Shown here: piece by piece, positions 32,538 to 44,239 of the stretch
How positions within the stretch are numbered: position 1 is the first letter of the stretch
Layout of the letters: every line of letters begins with the position of its first letter
Assembly: GCF_048564905.1 (NCBI RefSeq)
Contig: NC_133007.1
Location: forward strand, 23,186,001 to 23,250,000
Origin: Vicugna pacos
Taxonomy: Eukaryota > Chordata > Mammalia > Artiodactyla > Camelidae
DNA: 64,000 nucleotides
Direction: 5' to 3'
The notes under the pieces: model-generated
Databases searched by the model: none
The model's input: the letters and a program-made list of their open reading frames with translations, nothing else
Told to the model about the DNA's origin: nothing
Program-made: the position numbers and the translations under genes

Positions 32538-35294
32538 TCATTCCAAAGGGAGATGAGAGCTTGCGGGTTGACAGAGCGTCCTGGAAAGAAAAGAGACGGA
32601 AGTCACTCGACATGGGGTGGAGGGGACACCTGAGGGGGAAGAGGGAGGGCGCTGGGGGGAGGAGCACTGAGGAAAGAGACAGAAAACAAAGATGGGCAGA
32701 CAAGTGGAGAGGGGGGCAAAGAGCAGGCAGGATGGACACGGAGAACTCACCAGCGCTTCCGAACCCAAAACGCAAGACCTGCCAGGAGCAGCAGGGGCAC
32801 CGTCACTGCCAAGAAGATCCAGCCCACGGAGCTGCGGTGCCCTGTGGATCCGGGTGCACACAGTGGTGTCATTTCAAACCCACTCTCGGTGTCACTGCAT
32901 GGCCCTGCTCTTCCTTTGTTCATTCCAGGGTCTGCCTCCCCAGTCTCCTTTCTCCCTATTTCTTCTCTCCTCCTCCCTCAGAGACGATTCCTTCATTAAG
33001 CGCAACATCTTCCTATGTCTGTGGGGCTCTCATTTTCGACTCCTCTATTTCATCTTTTCATTTGTATTCCTCTGGGGTCTGGAGTTCCCAAAATTCCAAT
33101 TTTTCATCTGGCTTTCCTGCTCAGCTCAAGGACCACCTACCCCCAATTCCCAGCCAGGCCCCAGTCCTTGCTCACCCCAGTAGAGGACGACGTCCTGGTC
33201 CCCCAGACTGCTGTGTCTCACCCGGCAGCTCAGGCCAGATGCCTCTCTGGCTTCCACTTCCAAGGACACCCGAAGATACCACGTCCCGTCGGCATTAGGC
33301 ACGACGTCACTTCTCTGAGTGCCCTGTTGCTCCTGTTCACCCCGCATCCACGTCACCCAAATAGGCTTTGGGTAGAAGCCAGAGGCATGACAAACCAGCA
33401 CCAGACGGCCAGGACCAGGACTGGGGCCAGGGGACAGCCAGGCCTCTGGTCTTACTGCCGAGGACAGGAGAGACATCAGATGAGGACTCTGAGGCAGACT
33501 CTAAGGTCACTTTAGACAGACACACCTTTCCCACCTCTAGGAACCTGCCACCCATTATCCCCTCTCCCCCTTGCCTTCTTCTTGTCCTAAATTGGAAGGG
33601 CATGGTGGGAAGAGCTGGTTTTAGAACAGAAAGTTCTTGGAGGGCAGGTGCAGGACTGACCTTGTCGCTGGAGATATGCCTTCCCTGCATCAAGAAGACC
33701 CAAGAGGAAACGTGGGCAGGTGTCGCTGAGCAGCCTGTGCAGTATTTCCGAGGTACCTTGGTACAAATTGAATAGACTGCTGACAAGCTGAGCCATCTCT
33801 CCACCCTCTGGAGAAGGCAACCATGAATTGTTCTGGAAGCTCAGGAACTCTGATCCTTGAAAAGCAACCTGCACAAAGCCTACTGAGGCTTCTCCAAAGC
33901 GCAGCTTACAGCCTCCTGCTATCTGCACCTCAAAGGGATCTGGGGAAGAGGGTTTGCAAATTAGAGAAAAAGAATGAAAATGATAAAATAAAATGAGTTG
34001 AACACAAAGAAGATAGAAACAGAAAGGAGGAGTTTAGAAGATTTGAGGGAATGAAGCAAAACTGGTTTGATCAGAGCTTCAGAGAAAGGGGAACTGACAG
34101 TATTTGGAGATGCAGAAAGAGATGAATGACAAAAAGGGAGGGGCAAAGTGTTTGAAGAAGGCAGCGTAAACAGTGCGGGTGAGAGAATAAGGAAGGACTT
34201 CGTGTGAGATGGCGGGGGTTATAAAAATCTAGGGTGAATGGAATGCAGTATGTTACACTGAATATACAGACAGAGGTCGCTGAGGAGATTGAATGGGGGA
34301 GGAAATCACACTTTAAGGAGTCAGCCACAGAGTGAGGAAGCTGAGACTATCTGCTCAGAGATCAGGGAAAGGGGCGACCACTCATGGAAGATAATAAAGC
34401 AAAGGCTGCAGTCAACGAGAGAGGCGTTTGTAGGTAGCAGAAGTCTTGAACGATTTGAGGAATCAGGGTCTGGATTACACTGCCTGTCTTAAGGTATATG
34501 ACTGCATCTCTATGGCGGGGAGTTGTTACAAGAAATGAGTGGAGGCTGTTTCCTAGAGGAATAAGAAACTCATTGAGACACACAAAACACCCCCCCTCAC
34601 ACACACACCCCATATTCCCAGCCCCTGTTAAGGAAACTGAACTTACAGTGAAGCATCCACTGAATGGCATGGTTGTGAAATGCCTGAGCAAATCTAATGA
34701 AGAATGTCTGAAATAACCTTGTCACTTCCATCAACTCCTCGTTGCTGAAGTTGCCCCTGGACCAAGGCCACAGGTAAATGACAGTGTCAGAGCTGCTATC
34801 CATGCCGTGAGTCTGCAACTCCCCCAACCAACCCGAGCCCAGAGAATGTTCCCAGGAATGGTTGTAAAAGGAGAAGATACGGATGATTTGGAAGGAGACC
34901 GGCTCCTGGAAACCTGTGGGAAAAGAACAAAGAGAATGAGAAGGGGAATTGAGAAGGAAAAAATGGAGAAAGAAAAGTGCCAAAGAGGAGAAACTCGGAA
35001 TCTGGAGAAAAGCGAAGCCACAGATATCTCAGCAGGGTTCCATGCATTATATAAACCTTCAAAAGAGCAAAAGGACTGGAGTCAGGGATGCTGGAATGAA
35101 ACTTGCCTGATACTCTCAGTCTCTAGGTTGGGGAAACCATCCCATACACACACGTGCCAAACATGTGCGACACACACACACACACACACACCCCTCTTCT
35201 TGTACTTAGCTGGGCAGTTGCCAGAGCTCTTACCGTCCTCACTGTCAGCACCTGGGAGGAGAGCCAGCAGCAATGGGAGCTGCAGAAACAGCAT
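32538..35294 (-). CDS. CD1A: CD1A, lipid-antigen presenting glycoprotein (complete, six exons predicted)
   Basis: Group 1 CD1 heavy chain, expected at the surface of dendritic and Langerhans-type cells. Coding exons on the minus strand: 35234-35294 (signal, [15 protein letters not shown]), 34647-34913 (alpha1), 33661-33939 (alpha2), 33176-33454 (alpha3), 32751-32841 (membrane), 32538-32580 (predicted tail). Junctions are AG/GT and in frame; total 339 residues, human CD1A 327. CD1A hallmarks recalled from the human protein: SFYNHSW and [11 protein letters not shown] in alpha1, [10 protein letters not shown] and [19 protein letters not shown] in alpha2, and [12 protein letters not shown] then [12 protein letters not shown] in the membrane segment. 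Three N-glycosylation sites (NHS, NFS, NNS). Alpha2 and Ig cysteines are all present. The last exon is the least certain part: acceptor tttctttccag gives a tail [17 protein letters not shown], longer than human RKRCFC, with no tyrosine sorting motif. A different last exon is possible. Confidence 0.91.
35169..35190. repeat. (CA)n microsatellite in CD1A intron 1
   Basis: About 11 CA units between the CD1A signal-peptide and alpha1 exons. Confidence 0.9.
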
Positions 35295-35296
35295 TT

Positions 35297-35915
35297 CATT
35301 TGCAGGTGTTCTTTCTTTTGCTCAGGAAAGTTGGTCTTTGGTTTCTGTTCTGAACAAACCTACCCCACAATACCTCTGTTCTGACTTCCTACTCCTACCA
35401 ACAGACAAACCTTCCCTTTAGTCAATGTCTGAAAAAAAAAAAAAAGAAAGGAAGAAAGAAAGAAAACCTGTTCCTTCCCAAAACCCTGGACCTCCTACTC
35501 AGATGCTCATTTCCGCTCCAGTTCTGACCGTCCTCTCTGGCTTCCAGCTTCTCTCATCGTCACCAGCTTCCAACCAGTTCACTTTCCTCTAACTTAACTG
35601 CTATGGACCAAGTCTTCCACGGTATTGAAAAGTCAATGTGCCTTTAAGGCCTTTTTACTCATTCATACAATACAGGCATGAACTAAATGTCTTCCCAGCG
35701 GCCTGGCTAAGGTTCACAAGCCCCTGCCCCTTTCTGTCCCTCTGTTCTTCTCTTGCCTTTTGAATATTTCCTCAAGTATTCTCTTCCCCTTTCTCAGCCT
35801 CACTCCTCCTCGTTACATCACTGATTTTTCATTGGTTGCTCTATTAGCTTTTTCAGAATCCCCTATGATTGCCCCGAGAAACAGTATAAACTATCATCAA
35901 TTCTCCAACATTCTC
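35297..35915 (-). promoter_or_regulatory. Upstream region of CD1A, paralogous to that of CD1C
   Basis: Counterpart of the CD1C upstream region, with the same landmarks in the same order (AACAAACCTACCCC near 35354, CCTCCTACTCAG near 35490, GATTGCC...TATAAACTA near 35865-35892). It carries an extra A-rich GAAA/GGAA simple stretch at about 35431-35466 that CD1C lacks. The retained similarity suggests the promoter was copied with the gene. The exact start site is not visible. Confidence 0.5.
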
Positions 35916-35929
35916 AGAGAAGAATCAAG

Positions 35930-36310
35930 TATGTAGACAGTAAAAAAATCAGTGGTTGCTAGGGGTTAGGTACCAGGGGAGAAATAGGTATAACTGGGCA
36001 TTCCTAGGGCAATGAAACTATACTGAAAGCGACCATCATGGTGAATACATGTCATTGCACATATGTCCAAACCATAGGCTGTACAACACCATGTGTGAAC
36101 CCTAATGTAAACTATGGACTTCAGGTGATAACAATGTGTCAGTGTAGGTTCACCAATTGTAATAAACGTATCACTGGTGGTGAGGGATATTGGTGGTGGG
36201 AGAAGCAGCTCATGTGGGGGGGCAGGAGGTATACGGGAGCTCTATAATTGCCACTTAATTTTACTGTGAATGTAAAACTGCTCTAAAAATAAAGTCTCTT
36301 TTAAAAAATG
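35930..36310 (+). mobile_element. Old L1M-type 3' end, copy 3
   Basis: GTGGTTGCTAGGGGTTAGG, then GTCCAAACCATAGGCTGTAC, CAATGTGTCAGTGTAGGTTC and AAACTGCTCTAAAAATAAAG. The most complete of the three copies. Lies just beyond the conserved CD1A upstream region. Confidence 0.65.
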
Positions 36311-36899
36311 ATATGTTCTGGTACTTAAAGGCAATTATGGTATTTAAAGGCAATTAAAGATTTCTTTGCAATAGAACACACAGGAAGATCAGAGCTTATA
36401 TGCAATCCTGTAAGATGAAAAGTGATCACACTATGATAAGGATTTTGTAGTCTGCACGTTTCTAAAAGAGAGAACAGAAACTTAATATTAACTGAACTTA
36501 TTCTTTGTACCAGGCTTTGATCAGTCCTCTCCGGTGACCCCCTGATTTTTCCGAATAACTCATTAACACTGGTATGCACTAGTTGAGACCTCAGCTGTCC
36601 TAGATATGATCTCTTTCTAGGCCACAACTAAGAAAAGCATTCTGGGCTGCTGGCCCCTTGTCAGAAGAAGAGCTCAGATTCTCAAAGAAAACTGAGTTTG
36701 GGTCAGTTTCGGAAGTGATTCTGACCCCTTATAAACGCTCAGTCTGTAAGTGGTTGCAGGGTTTTTGAAGAGACACTGTCACTCCACAGAACTAAAACTT
36801 GTTTGGAATATTAGGCCTTTCTTGAGTTCTTAAAAAAACTGATAATCTTATGGATTTATGAGACATCTTTTTGTTTCTGTTAGGTATTAGATGTGCAGC
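36311..36899. other. Intergenic, short tandem duplication only
   Basis: At 36320-36357 a unit like TGGTA(C/T)TTAAAGGCAATTA occurs twice. Nothing else recognised. Confidence 0.5.
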
Positions 36900-36929
36900 A
36901 ATAATTCTGATAAGAATTGCAATCAACAA

Positions 36930-37115
36930 AGGTAGGGTTTATTCTTGTAGTACCAACTATATGCCAACATAAAGTATCTTATTTCTCCCAACAACCTTAA
37001 AAGTAGGTATTATTAACTTCTCAGTTTTGAAAATGGGCAAAAAGGAGTTAGTTAAATTGCACTAAAATTTACAACTGCTAGTTTGTGGAACTGGGATTCA
37101 ATCCCAAACTTCTCT
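36930..37115 (+). mobile_element. MIR SINE
   Basis: Contains CCAACTATATGCCAACATAA, TCTCAGTTTTGAAAATGGG and ACTGGGATTCAATCCC, the core and tail pattern of MIR. Old. Confidence 0.6.
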
Positions 37116-37611
37116 GACTACATGTTCTTCTGTACCATTACCAATGCTGAAAACTGCCTCATAATTCTGATTTTGTGGTCCTGCCTGACAGTCATGAGAC
37201 AAGAATCATATATGTGGGATGGGCAGAAGATCAACACTGCTTCATTTTTTCCTAAAAGAAAATGATACTGTTTTTCCTAAACAGGAAATGAGAGTTCAAA
37301 ACATGTTCTGAAAGAGCAAACAAGTGTGGCAATACCTTTCTTTAAACTCAGATGGTAAACACCTCTCTTCTTGAGGGGTGAGATGTTTTTTGGGCCATAT
37401 ATTTATCTGACTCTCTCTTTACTGCCTTCAAACTCAATAAGCTTTTTCCTTAAACACAAGTAAGGATATTACACTCTTGTTTCTTGATGCTGTTACCCTG
37501 GATATCAGAATGAAAAACACATCATTTATCATATTTCATAAAGTTATAGTTCAAAGAAATTATGTGATCAAATCCAACCTTCATATTTTACATATATTTT
37601 ATAGATTAAAA

Positions 37612-40600
37612 AATTGTGACTTCCTTTCAAGATGGCAGAGTAGAAGGAGCTGGAGCTCACCTCCTCTCACAGACACACCATGACCACAAATAACTGCAGA
37701 ACACTAGCAATAAAAAAGGCTAGAAACTACCAGAAAGGATCTTCTGTAGCTAAAAATATAAAGAAGAAACTATGATGAGACCAGTAGGAGGGGGGACTCA
37801 TGATATAATCAGGTCTTATACCCCCTGGGTGAAGGGCCCACAAACTGGAGAATAATCATATTGCAGAGGTCCTGTCGCAGGGGCGAGAGCTCTGAGCCCC
37901 ATATCAGGCACCCCAGTCTGGGGGCTTCAGCACCGGGGAGAGGAGTCCCCAGAGCGCTGGGCCCTGAAGGCCAGTGGGGCGTGGTTACAGGAGCCCCACA
38001 GGACTTGGGGAATCAGACTGTAGGCTTAAGGGTCACACAGAAAATCTCATGTTCACTGGAATCAAGGATAAAAGCAGTACTTTCATAGGAACCTGGGTCA
38101 GATCTACCTGCTGAGCTTGCAGGTCTCCTGGGGAAGGCAGGGTGGCTGTGGCTCACCCTGGGGGCATGGACATGGTGGCACATATTTGGGGGTGTTCATG
38201 TGAATGACCTCTCCTTCTGGGAGGCTGATATCTTGCTTGAACGTTAGCACAGAGACTTGGCCCCACCCAACAGCCTTTAGGCTCCAGAGCTGGGACTCCT
38301 CAGGCCAATTAACCAGGTGGAAACATATCTCCACCGATAAGCAGACACTACCTATGGCTGATCCCACAGATGCCTCTAGACACGGCCTGCCCACCAGAAG
38401 GCCAAGACCCAACTCTACCCACCAGTGGGCAGATACCAGCTTCTCCCACCAGGAAGCCTGCACCAGCCTCTAGACCAGCCTCACCCACCAGGAGGCAGAC
38501 ATCAGAAGCTAGAAAACTTTGATCTCGCAACCTGCAAAACAATTCCACAAACACAGGCCAGAATTTACTCTGGGACCAGCTGCCACAGGCCCCTGGGTGA
38601 TGAGAGCAGCATACACTTCTGGGAGACCTAGGATGTCTCCTACAGAGGGCCGCTTCTCAAGGCTGAGAAACATAATGAACTTACATAAAAATGCAAGTAG
38701 AAATTTAGACAAAATGAGGTGGCAGAGGAGTAAGTTCCAGGCAAAGGCACAAGACAGAATCCTGGAAGAAGAAATAAGTGATGAGGAGATAGGCAATCTA
38801 CCCAAGAAAGAATTCAGAGTAATGTGGTGAAGATAATCAGAGAACTTGGGAGGAGAATGGATGCAAAGAGTGAGTAGTTAGACGTCTTTAACAAAAAGTA
38901 AGTATAAAGAACAATCAAACAGAGCAGAAGAACACAATTACTGAAATGAATAATATACTAGAAGGAACCAAGAATAGATTAAATGAGGCAGACGAATAGA
39001 TCAGTGAGCTAGAAGACAGAATAGTGTAAATCACTACTGCAGAACAGAAAAAAGGATAAAAAGAAATTAAGATAGTTTAAGAAATCTCTGGAGCAATATA
39101 AAGCACACTAACATTCACATTATAGGGGTCCCAGAAGAAGAAGAGAGAGAGAAAGGGCCAGAGAAAATATTTGAAGAGATAATAGCTGAAAACTTCTATA
39201 ACCTGGGGAAGTCACTCAAGTCCAGGAAACTCAGAGTCCAAAATAAGATTAACCCAAAGAAAAGCACACTGAGACATATTATAATTAAAAAGTAAAAATT
39301 AAAGATAAAGAGAGAATATTAAAAGCATCAAGGGAAAAGGGACAAATAATATACAAAAGAACTTCTATAAGACTATCATCTGAGTTTGATGCAGAAACTC
39401 TGCAGGCCAGAAGGAAGTGGCATGATATATTTAAAATGACAAAATGGGAAAAACCTACAACCAAGAATACTCCATCCAGCAAGGCCCTCATTCATATTTG
39501 ATGGAAAAATCAAAAGCTTTACAGACAAGCAAAAGCAAAAGAATTCAGCACCACCAAGCCAGCTTTACAACAAATGCTAAAGGAAAAAATTCTCGGCAGA
39601 AAAGAAGAGGCCACAACTAGAAACAAGAAAATTACAAAATGGAAAAGCTCACTGGTAAAGGCAAACATACAGGAAAGGCAGGAAGTCATTCTCACACACT
39701 AGTAGGAAGGGTAAAAGACATTAGCAGTGAAGTCACTAGCTTTCATAATAAACAGTTAAGAGAAACACAAAACAGACACAAAACGTGAGCGCAAAAACAG
39801 TAATCATGAGAGGAGAGTGCGAGTGCAGGATACTCAAAGTGTGTTTGAAAATAAGATCAGCAGCTTAAAGCAATCATGTATATAATACAGAAAGTTATCC
39901 TAAAACTTTACGGTAACTGCAAACCAAACATCTATAATAGATATACACACACAAAAGGAAAAGGAATCCAAACATAACACTAAAGAGAGTCACTTAATCA
40001 CAAGAGAACAAAAGAAGAAAAGGAAGAGAAAGATCTCCTAAAACAAATCCAAAACAATTAACAAAATGGCAATAAGAACATATATGCTGATAATTACCTT
40101 AACTGTAAGCAAACTAAATGCTCCAACCAAAAGATAGACTAGCTGAGTGGATACAAAAACAAGACCTATGTATTTGCTGCCTACAAGAGATGCACTTTAG
40201 ATCTAGAGATGTATACAGACTGTAAGTGAGAGGATGAAAAAGGTCTTCCACGCCCACGGGAATCAAAAGAAAGTCAGTCACAATACTTAGACAAAATAGA
40301 CTTGAAAATAAAGACTGTTATAAGAGACAAAGCAGGACACTACATAATGCTCAAGGGATAGATCCAAGAGGAAGATGTAACAATTGTAAATATATATGCA
40401 CCCAACATAGGAGCATCTCAGTACAAAGGGCAAATGTTAACAAACATAAAAGGAGAAATTGACAGTAACACAAGAATAGCGGCGGACTTTAACATCCCAT
40501 TTACATCAATGGACAGATAATCCAGACAGAAAATCAGTAAGGAAACACAGGCCTCAAGCGACACATTAGAAGATGTGGTGTATTTATACAATGGAATACT

Positions 40601-41050
40601 ACTCAGCCATAAAAAGAATGAAGTAATGCCATTTGCAGCAACATGGGTGGACCTAGAGATTATCATGCTGAGTGAAGTAAGTCAGAGAAAGACAAATATC
40701 ATGTGATATCGCTTATATGTGGAATCTAAAAAAAAAGATACAGATTCTAGTTACAAACCAAAAGCAGACTCACAGTCATAGAAAATAAACTATAGTTACC
40801 AAAGGGGAGAGGGTGGGAGGGATAAATTAGGCGTTGGGGATTAACAGATACACATTACTATATATAAAATAGATAAACAACAAGGCCCTACTATATAGCA
40901 CAGGGAACTATATTCAATTTCTTGTGATAACATATAATAGAAAAGAATCTGAAAATATATATATGTATGTATATGTATAACTGAAACGCTTCACTATACA
41001 CCTGAAATTAACATTGTAAATCAACTACACTTCAATTAAAAAAATTTTTT
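37612..41050 (+). mobile_element. L1 with intact 5' start and large internal deletion
   Basis: Starts TTTCAAGATGGCAGAGTAGA (L1 5' end); 5' UTR to about 38650, degraded ORF1 to about 39550, endonuclease start to about 40570. It then jumps directly to the end of ORF2 (GATGTGGTGTATTTATACAA) and the 3' UTR. Compared with the 26.1-kb copy, about 3.1 kb of ORF2 including the reverse transcriptase is missing. The right end abuts a MULE element. Flanks read AAAAAATTGTG on the left and TTTAAATCGTG on the right, at best an imperfect duplication. Confidence 0.85.
38390..38515 (+). repeat. Short minisatellite in L1 5' UTR
   Basis: Four imperfect repeats beginning CCCACCAG(A/T/G)(A/G)G, spaced about 27 to 38 bases, inside the L1 5' UTR. 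Confidence 0.65.
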
Positions 41051-41058
41051 TAAATCGT

Positions 41059-41600
41059 GTTCAGTATTTTCACCATAAACATTTTTGCTGCAAGCAGTTT
41101 CACCACAGAACAAACTGTCCGCATGGCAATTTTGCCTTAAAAGATAAAGTAACTGTAATTTACCACAATCTTCCAGTCTTCAAGGCAGTAATTATTGATT
41201 TTTTTTGCTAATTTACATACAACAGCTTGTTCACTAATTCTGTCATTACCACATGCATCACACAATATTAGAATGTGGAGGCAAAAGAAGAATCAAGTTT
41301 CTCTTATCCTCCCAAAAGAATGATCATATGATTCCGGATGAATATAAGTTTCTTGAAAGTGGTGAATCCTTTTTGCAATTTGATAGTGGAGAATATGATG
41401 GAGATAGAATTTTGGTGTTTGGCACAGAACCTGGCTTAGATGATTTGGTGAAACATGAGGACTGGGCATGTGATAGAATATTTAAATGTAGTCCAGATGT
41501 GCACTGCCTTTTTCTTTTATGGCAAAATTGTCTTATGGCCAATTCTTTGTGCAGAAAAACTGCCTATGGCAAAGATTCTTAGGGTGAAAAGACTGAGAAC
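41059..41600 (+). mobile_element. MULE (MuDR-type, Ricksha-like) element with long inverted ends
   Basis: The ends are inverted copies over about 95 bases: the left end reads GTTCAGTATTTTCACCATAA, and the right end in reverse complement reads GTTCTCAGTCTTTTCACCCT. Both later share CAATTTTGCC. The centre has an open frame at 41253-41582 (109 codons) with FLQFDSGEYDGDRILVFGTE and HEDWACDRIFKCSPD, matching the DRILIFGT..NL..L...W..D.TFK region of MULE transposases. Most of the transposase is missing, so this is a deleted, immobile copy. The family name is from memory. Confidence 0.7.
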
Positions 41601-42550
41601 CTAAAATATTACATAGCCCAGGAAAGGTGTGTGACCCCCTGTGAGTCAGAGTGAGTTAGTGGCAGAGCCTAGATTAAAACCCAGACCCCCTGACTCCCAG
41701 TCTCCCTCCCCGGTGCTTCCTAGGAATGTAGCAAACAGACGCTCTTCTGGAGGTTCAGGCAAAGCTGGGCGGCTGGTGTCTCCCGCGGGCCTGGGGAGAC
41801 GACTCCTAGGAGGGCTGTGCTCTGGCCCTGCTTTTTTGATGCTGTGGTCTGCATTCTCATCTTCCCAATTAGTATTAACTGAGGGAGGCACGAGGAGAAA
41901 ACTGGGGCCTCCCCAAGTCTCCTTGCTCTACAACTCAGGGAGCGGGGAAGGCCTCTGCAGAGAAAGTGTTGATAATTATGGAAGTTGAGGGTCTGCCTCA
42001 TTAAGCAGGCAGAGCCCCTCCAGGGAACAGTCCCCTCGCCTCACCCTCCGGCTTCCCCAGCTCAGCTAAGCAGCTTGTCTGCTTTCTCATTAGGCAACTT
42101 GTTAGCCCGATGCTCTGTTCCCCTGAGTTGCCCAGAAGAGACGTTTTGGGGAAGGATGTCCTTAGCTGGCTCGGTCTGTCTCTCATGCTTCCCTGGGGGA
42201 CGTCTAGGCAGCCAGGTCCTGGAAACAGTTGTGTGTGGTGGTGATAACTCAGCGGTGGGGCCGAGGCTCCTCTGTTTGACCAAAGGGAAATAGGAGCAAA
42301 AGCCTGGATTGGCTCAGGACGTGGAGGGTCAATACAACGGCCTGAGACCTAAGTGAGAAGGAGGGAGAATCCAGGACTGGCTCTGCACCCATGACTCGAA
42401 GGTTTCCAGGCTCATCCTGGGCTGTCGGGCCTCTGAGCAGAGGTGCCATGCTGTCTGCACTCCTCCCCACGTACAGAGTTCCTCCAGACCCGCACATAGG
42501 TACAGCTCTTCAATGCTCACCACCGAGAGCTGTCATGTTTCAGCAGGACA
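41601..42550. other. Intergenic, higher GC, nothing recognised
   Basis: Several overlapping open frames on both strands without family resemblance. Not a CpG island by eye. Confidence 0.4.
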
Positions 42551-42739
42551 GGACAAATGTTATTATTCTCTGTTTTTCAAATAGAAGCCTGAGGCCTACA
42601 GTACAGAGACTGACTTCACTGTGAGGGGGATTTCTAGCCCTAATTTAGTTCAGATCAGCTGAAATGACACTCAAAATTGCCTTATCTTTCAGCCCATTGA
42701 GACCAACCATCAATTTAATTTGATACCTGTATATTACCT

Positions 42740-42845
42740 CCAACAAGGGAGTAGGAGCAGCAGTAACTCTATAGTAGGTATATGAACTGAGGCTCAGAAA
42801 GGTTATCTGACTGGTCCAGGATCACAGCAAAATTGATGGATCTAG
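42740..42845 (+). mobile_element. MIR SINE, interrupted by a Vic SINE
   Basis: GAACTGAGGCTCAGAAAGGT, then CCAGGATCACAGC, typical of the MIR core. Confidence 0.65.
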
Positions 42846-42987
42846 AGCGGAGGGTACAGCTCCACGGTAGAGTGCACGCTTAGTGTGCACAAAGTCCTGG
42901 GTTCAATCTCCAGTGCCTCCATTAAACAAATAAGTAAGCCTAATTATCCCAAAGTAATTAATTAGTTAATTAATTAATTTTTTAAAA
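42846..42987 (+). mobile_element. Camelid tRNA-derived SINE (Vic type) inserted in MIR
   Basis: Starts at GCGGAGGGTACAGCTC (box A region) and has GGGTTCAATCTCCAGTG (box B) and a CCTAATTATCCC tail, then an AT-rich extension. GATCTAG at 42839-42845 and 42988-42994 is the likely target duplication. Confidence 0.85.
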
Positions 42988-43815
42988 GATCTAGTGATCA
43001 TGCCTGGGTGAAGAGAATGATGAGAACATTTTATATAAAGGATGAATATAAGGTAGGTAGCGATATGCATTCAATAATTAATAACAGTCCAGACTGGATG
43101 GAAAGGAAGCCATATAAGGAGGAATAAGTTGGAGACACAGTTAGAGACAGGAGATTCAGAAAATGTTAAATCTATCATTACTGTGATTTTGCCTTCCCTG
43201 AACTGCGGTATCTGGCTCTACTAAAAGACTCATCCTTAGTCTCTTAAAGTACCCAGTTTCTGTGTGAAATAAAGCAGAAAGAGAAGCTTCATTAGTATAT
43301 CAGGGATCTCAGACTTTGCCTCAGTTTCCCCATCCTCTCTGCCCCTCACCATCAATAGGAGATTTTAATGAAGTTTTGCCATCATCTAGCCCTTGGTTCC
43401 TGGACCTCAGTCCATATGCCCGAGGCCCTCGTCTTGTTGACTCTCTCTCGAGGGCACTGAATTATTCCACCTGTTCAGAATGCGCCCTTGTCTGTGTTTG
43501 CAGCTGGTAGGCAGGTGTCCTGGAACAAGGAATCCTCTTTCCTTCTTCACATTAGTTCAGCAATTGCTATGCAGCCCAAGCAAGAAGAACCCAGCTTGAA
43601 GTATCAAAGAAAACACCAGGAAATCATCTGACCCCATATTTTCAAACAGACAAACAGCATTAGAACCATAATACATAAAACAGATAAGCACAAAGTAGAA
43701 AACAGCGTAAAATAGGAAGTAGAAATAGGGATCCACAGCTGTGGCCACTCCCTATGCCCTCTTTTCTACCCTGGCTCCTCAACCAGTTCCTCCGCTGAGA
43801 TGGTTCAGTTCCGCC

Positions 43816-43920
43816 TTCTCATGTTTTTCAGATGAGTGAACTGAGGGCCAAGGAGGGGACATGAGCTACCGAAGGGCCACAGCCCATTAGTGACTAAGTC
43901 AAGACCAGAACTTGGCAGAG
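43816..43920 (+). mobile_element. MIR SINE
   Basis: TTTTTCAGATGAGTGAACTG, then GGCCACAGCCCATTAGTG. Old copy. Confidence 0.55.
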
Positions 43921-44082
43921 ATACCTCACTGTATGAATAATGAATGTTCTTTATAAAATTATTTTAATTGTTTCTCTGTAAAAATAAAAATAGAAAGATA
44001 ACGACCTTTTAGAGTAAAGAGACATGGATTTAATCCCAGGACCACAATCTAATCTCCATAATCTAAGAGACTGTCTCCTGCT

Positions 44083-44236
44083 GGGGTTGTAAGAGGGGCA
44101 CTTAAACCTCTATCACACTCATTTGACTCTTAAGAATTCATTCATTCATTCATTTATTCGTTTTATTTATAAATGAATGAACTCTGAAGAGTCAAATGGG
44201 TGTGATAAGAGATTTAAATGCCCCTCTTACAACCCC
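44083..44236. repeat. Long inverted duplication (hairpin), arms about 67-74 bases
   Basis: The left arm 44083-44156 and right arm 44170-44236 are reverse complements at about 90% with one extra ATTCATTC unit in the left arm. The arms start and end in GGGGTTGTAAGAGGGGCA and its complement; the loop is about 13 bases. It does not coincide with a repeat I can name. Confidence 0.88.
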
Positions 44237-44239
44237 ACC

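Noticed and set aside
32561-33298. 245-codon plus-strand open frame, the longest in the window.
   Set aside because: It lies antisense to the CD1A tail, membrane and alpha3 exons and is a shadow of that gene.
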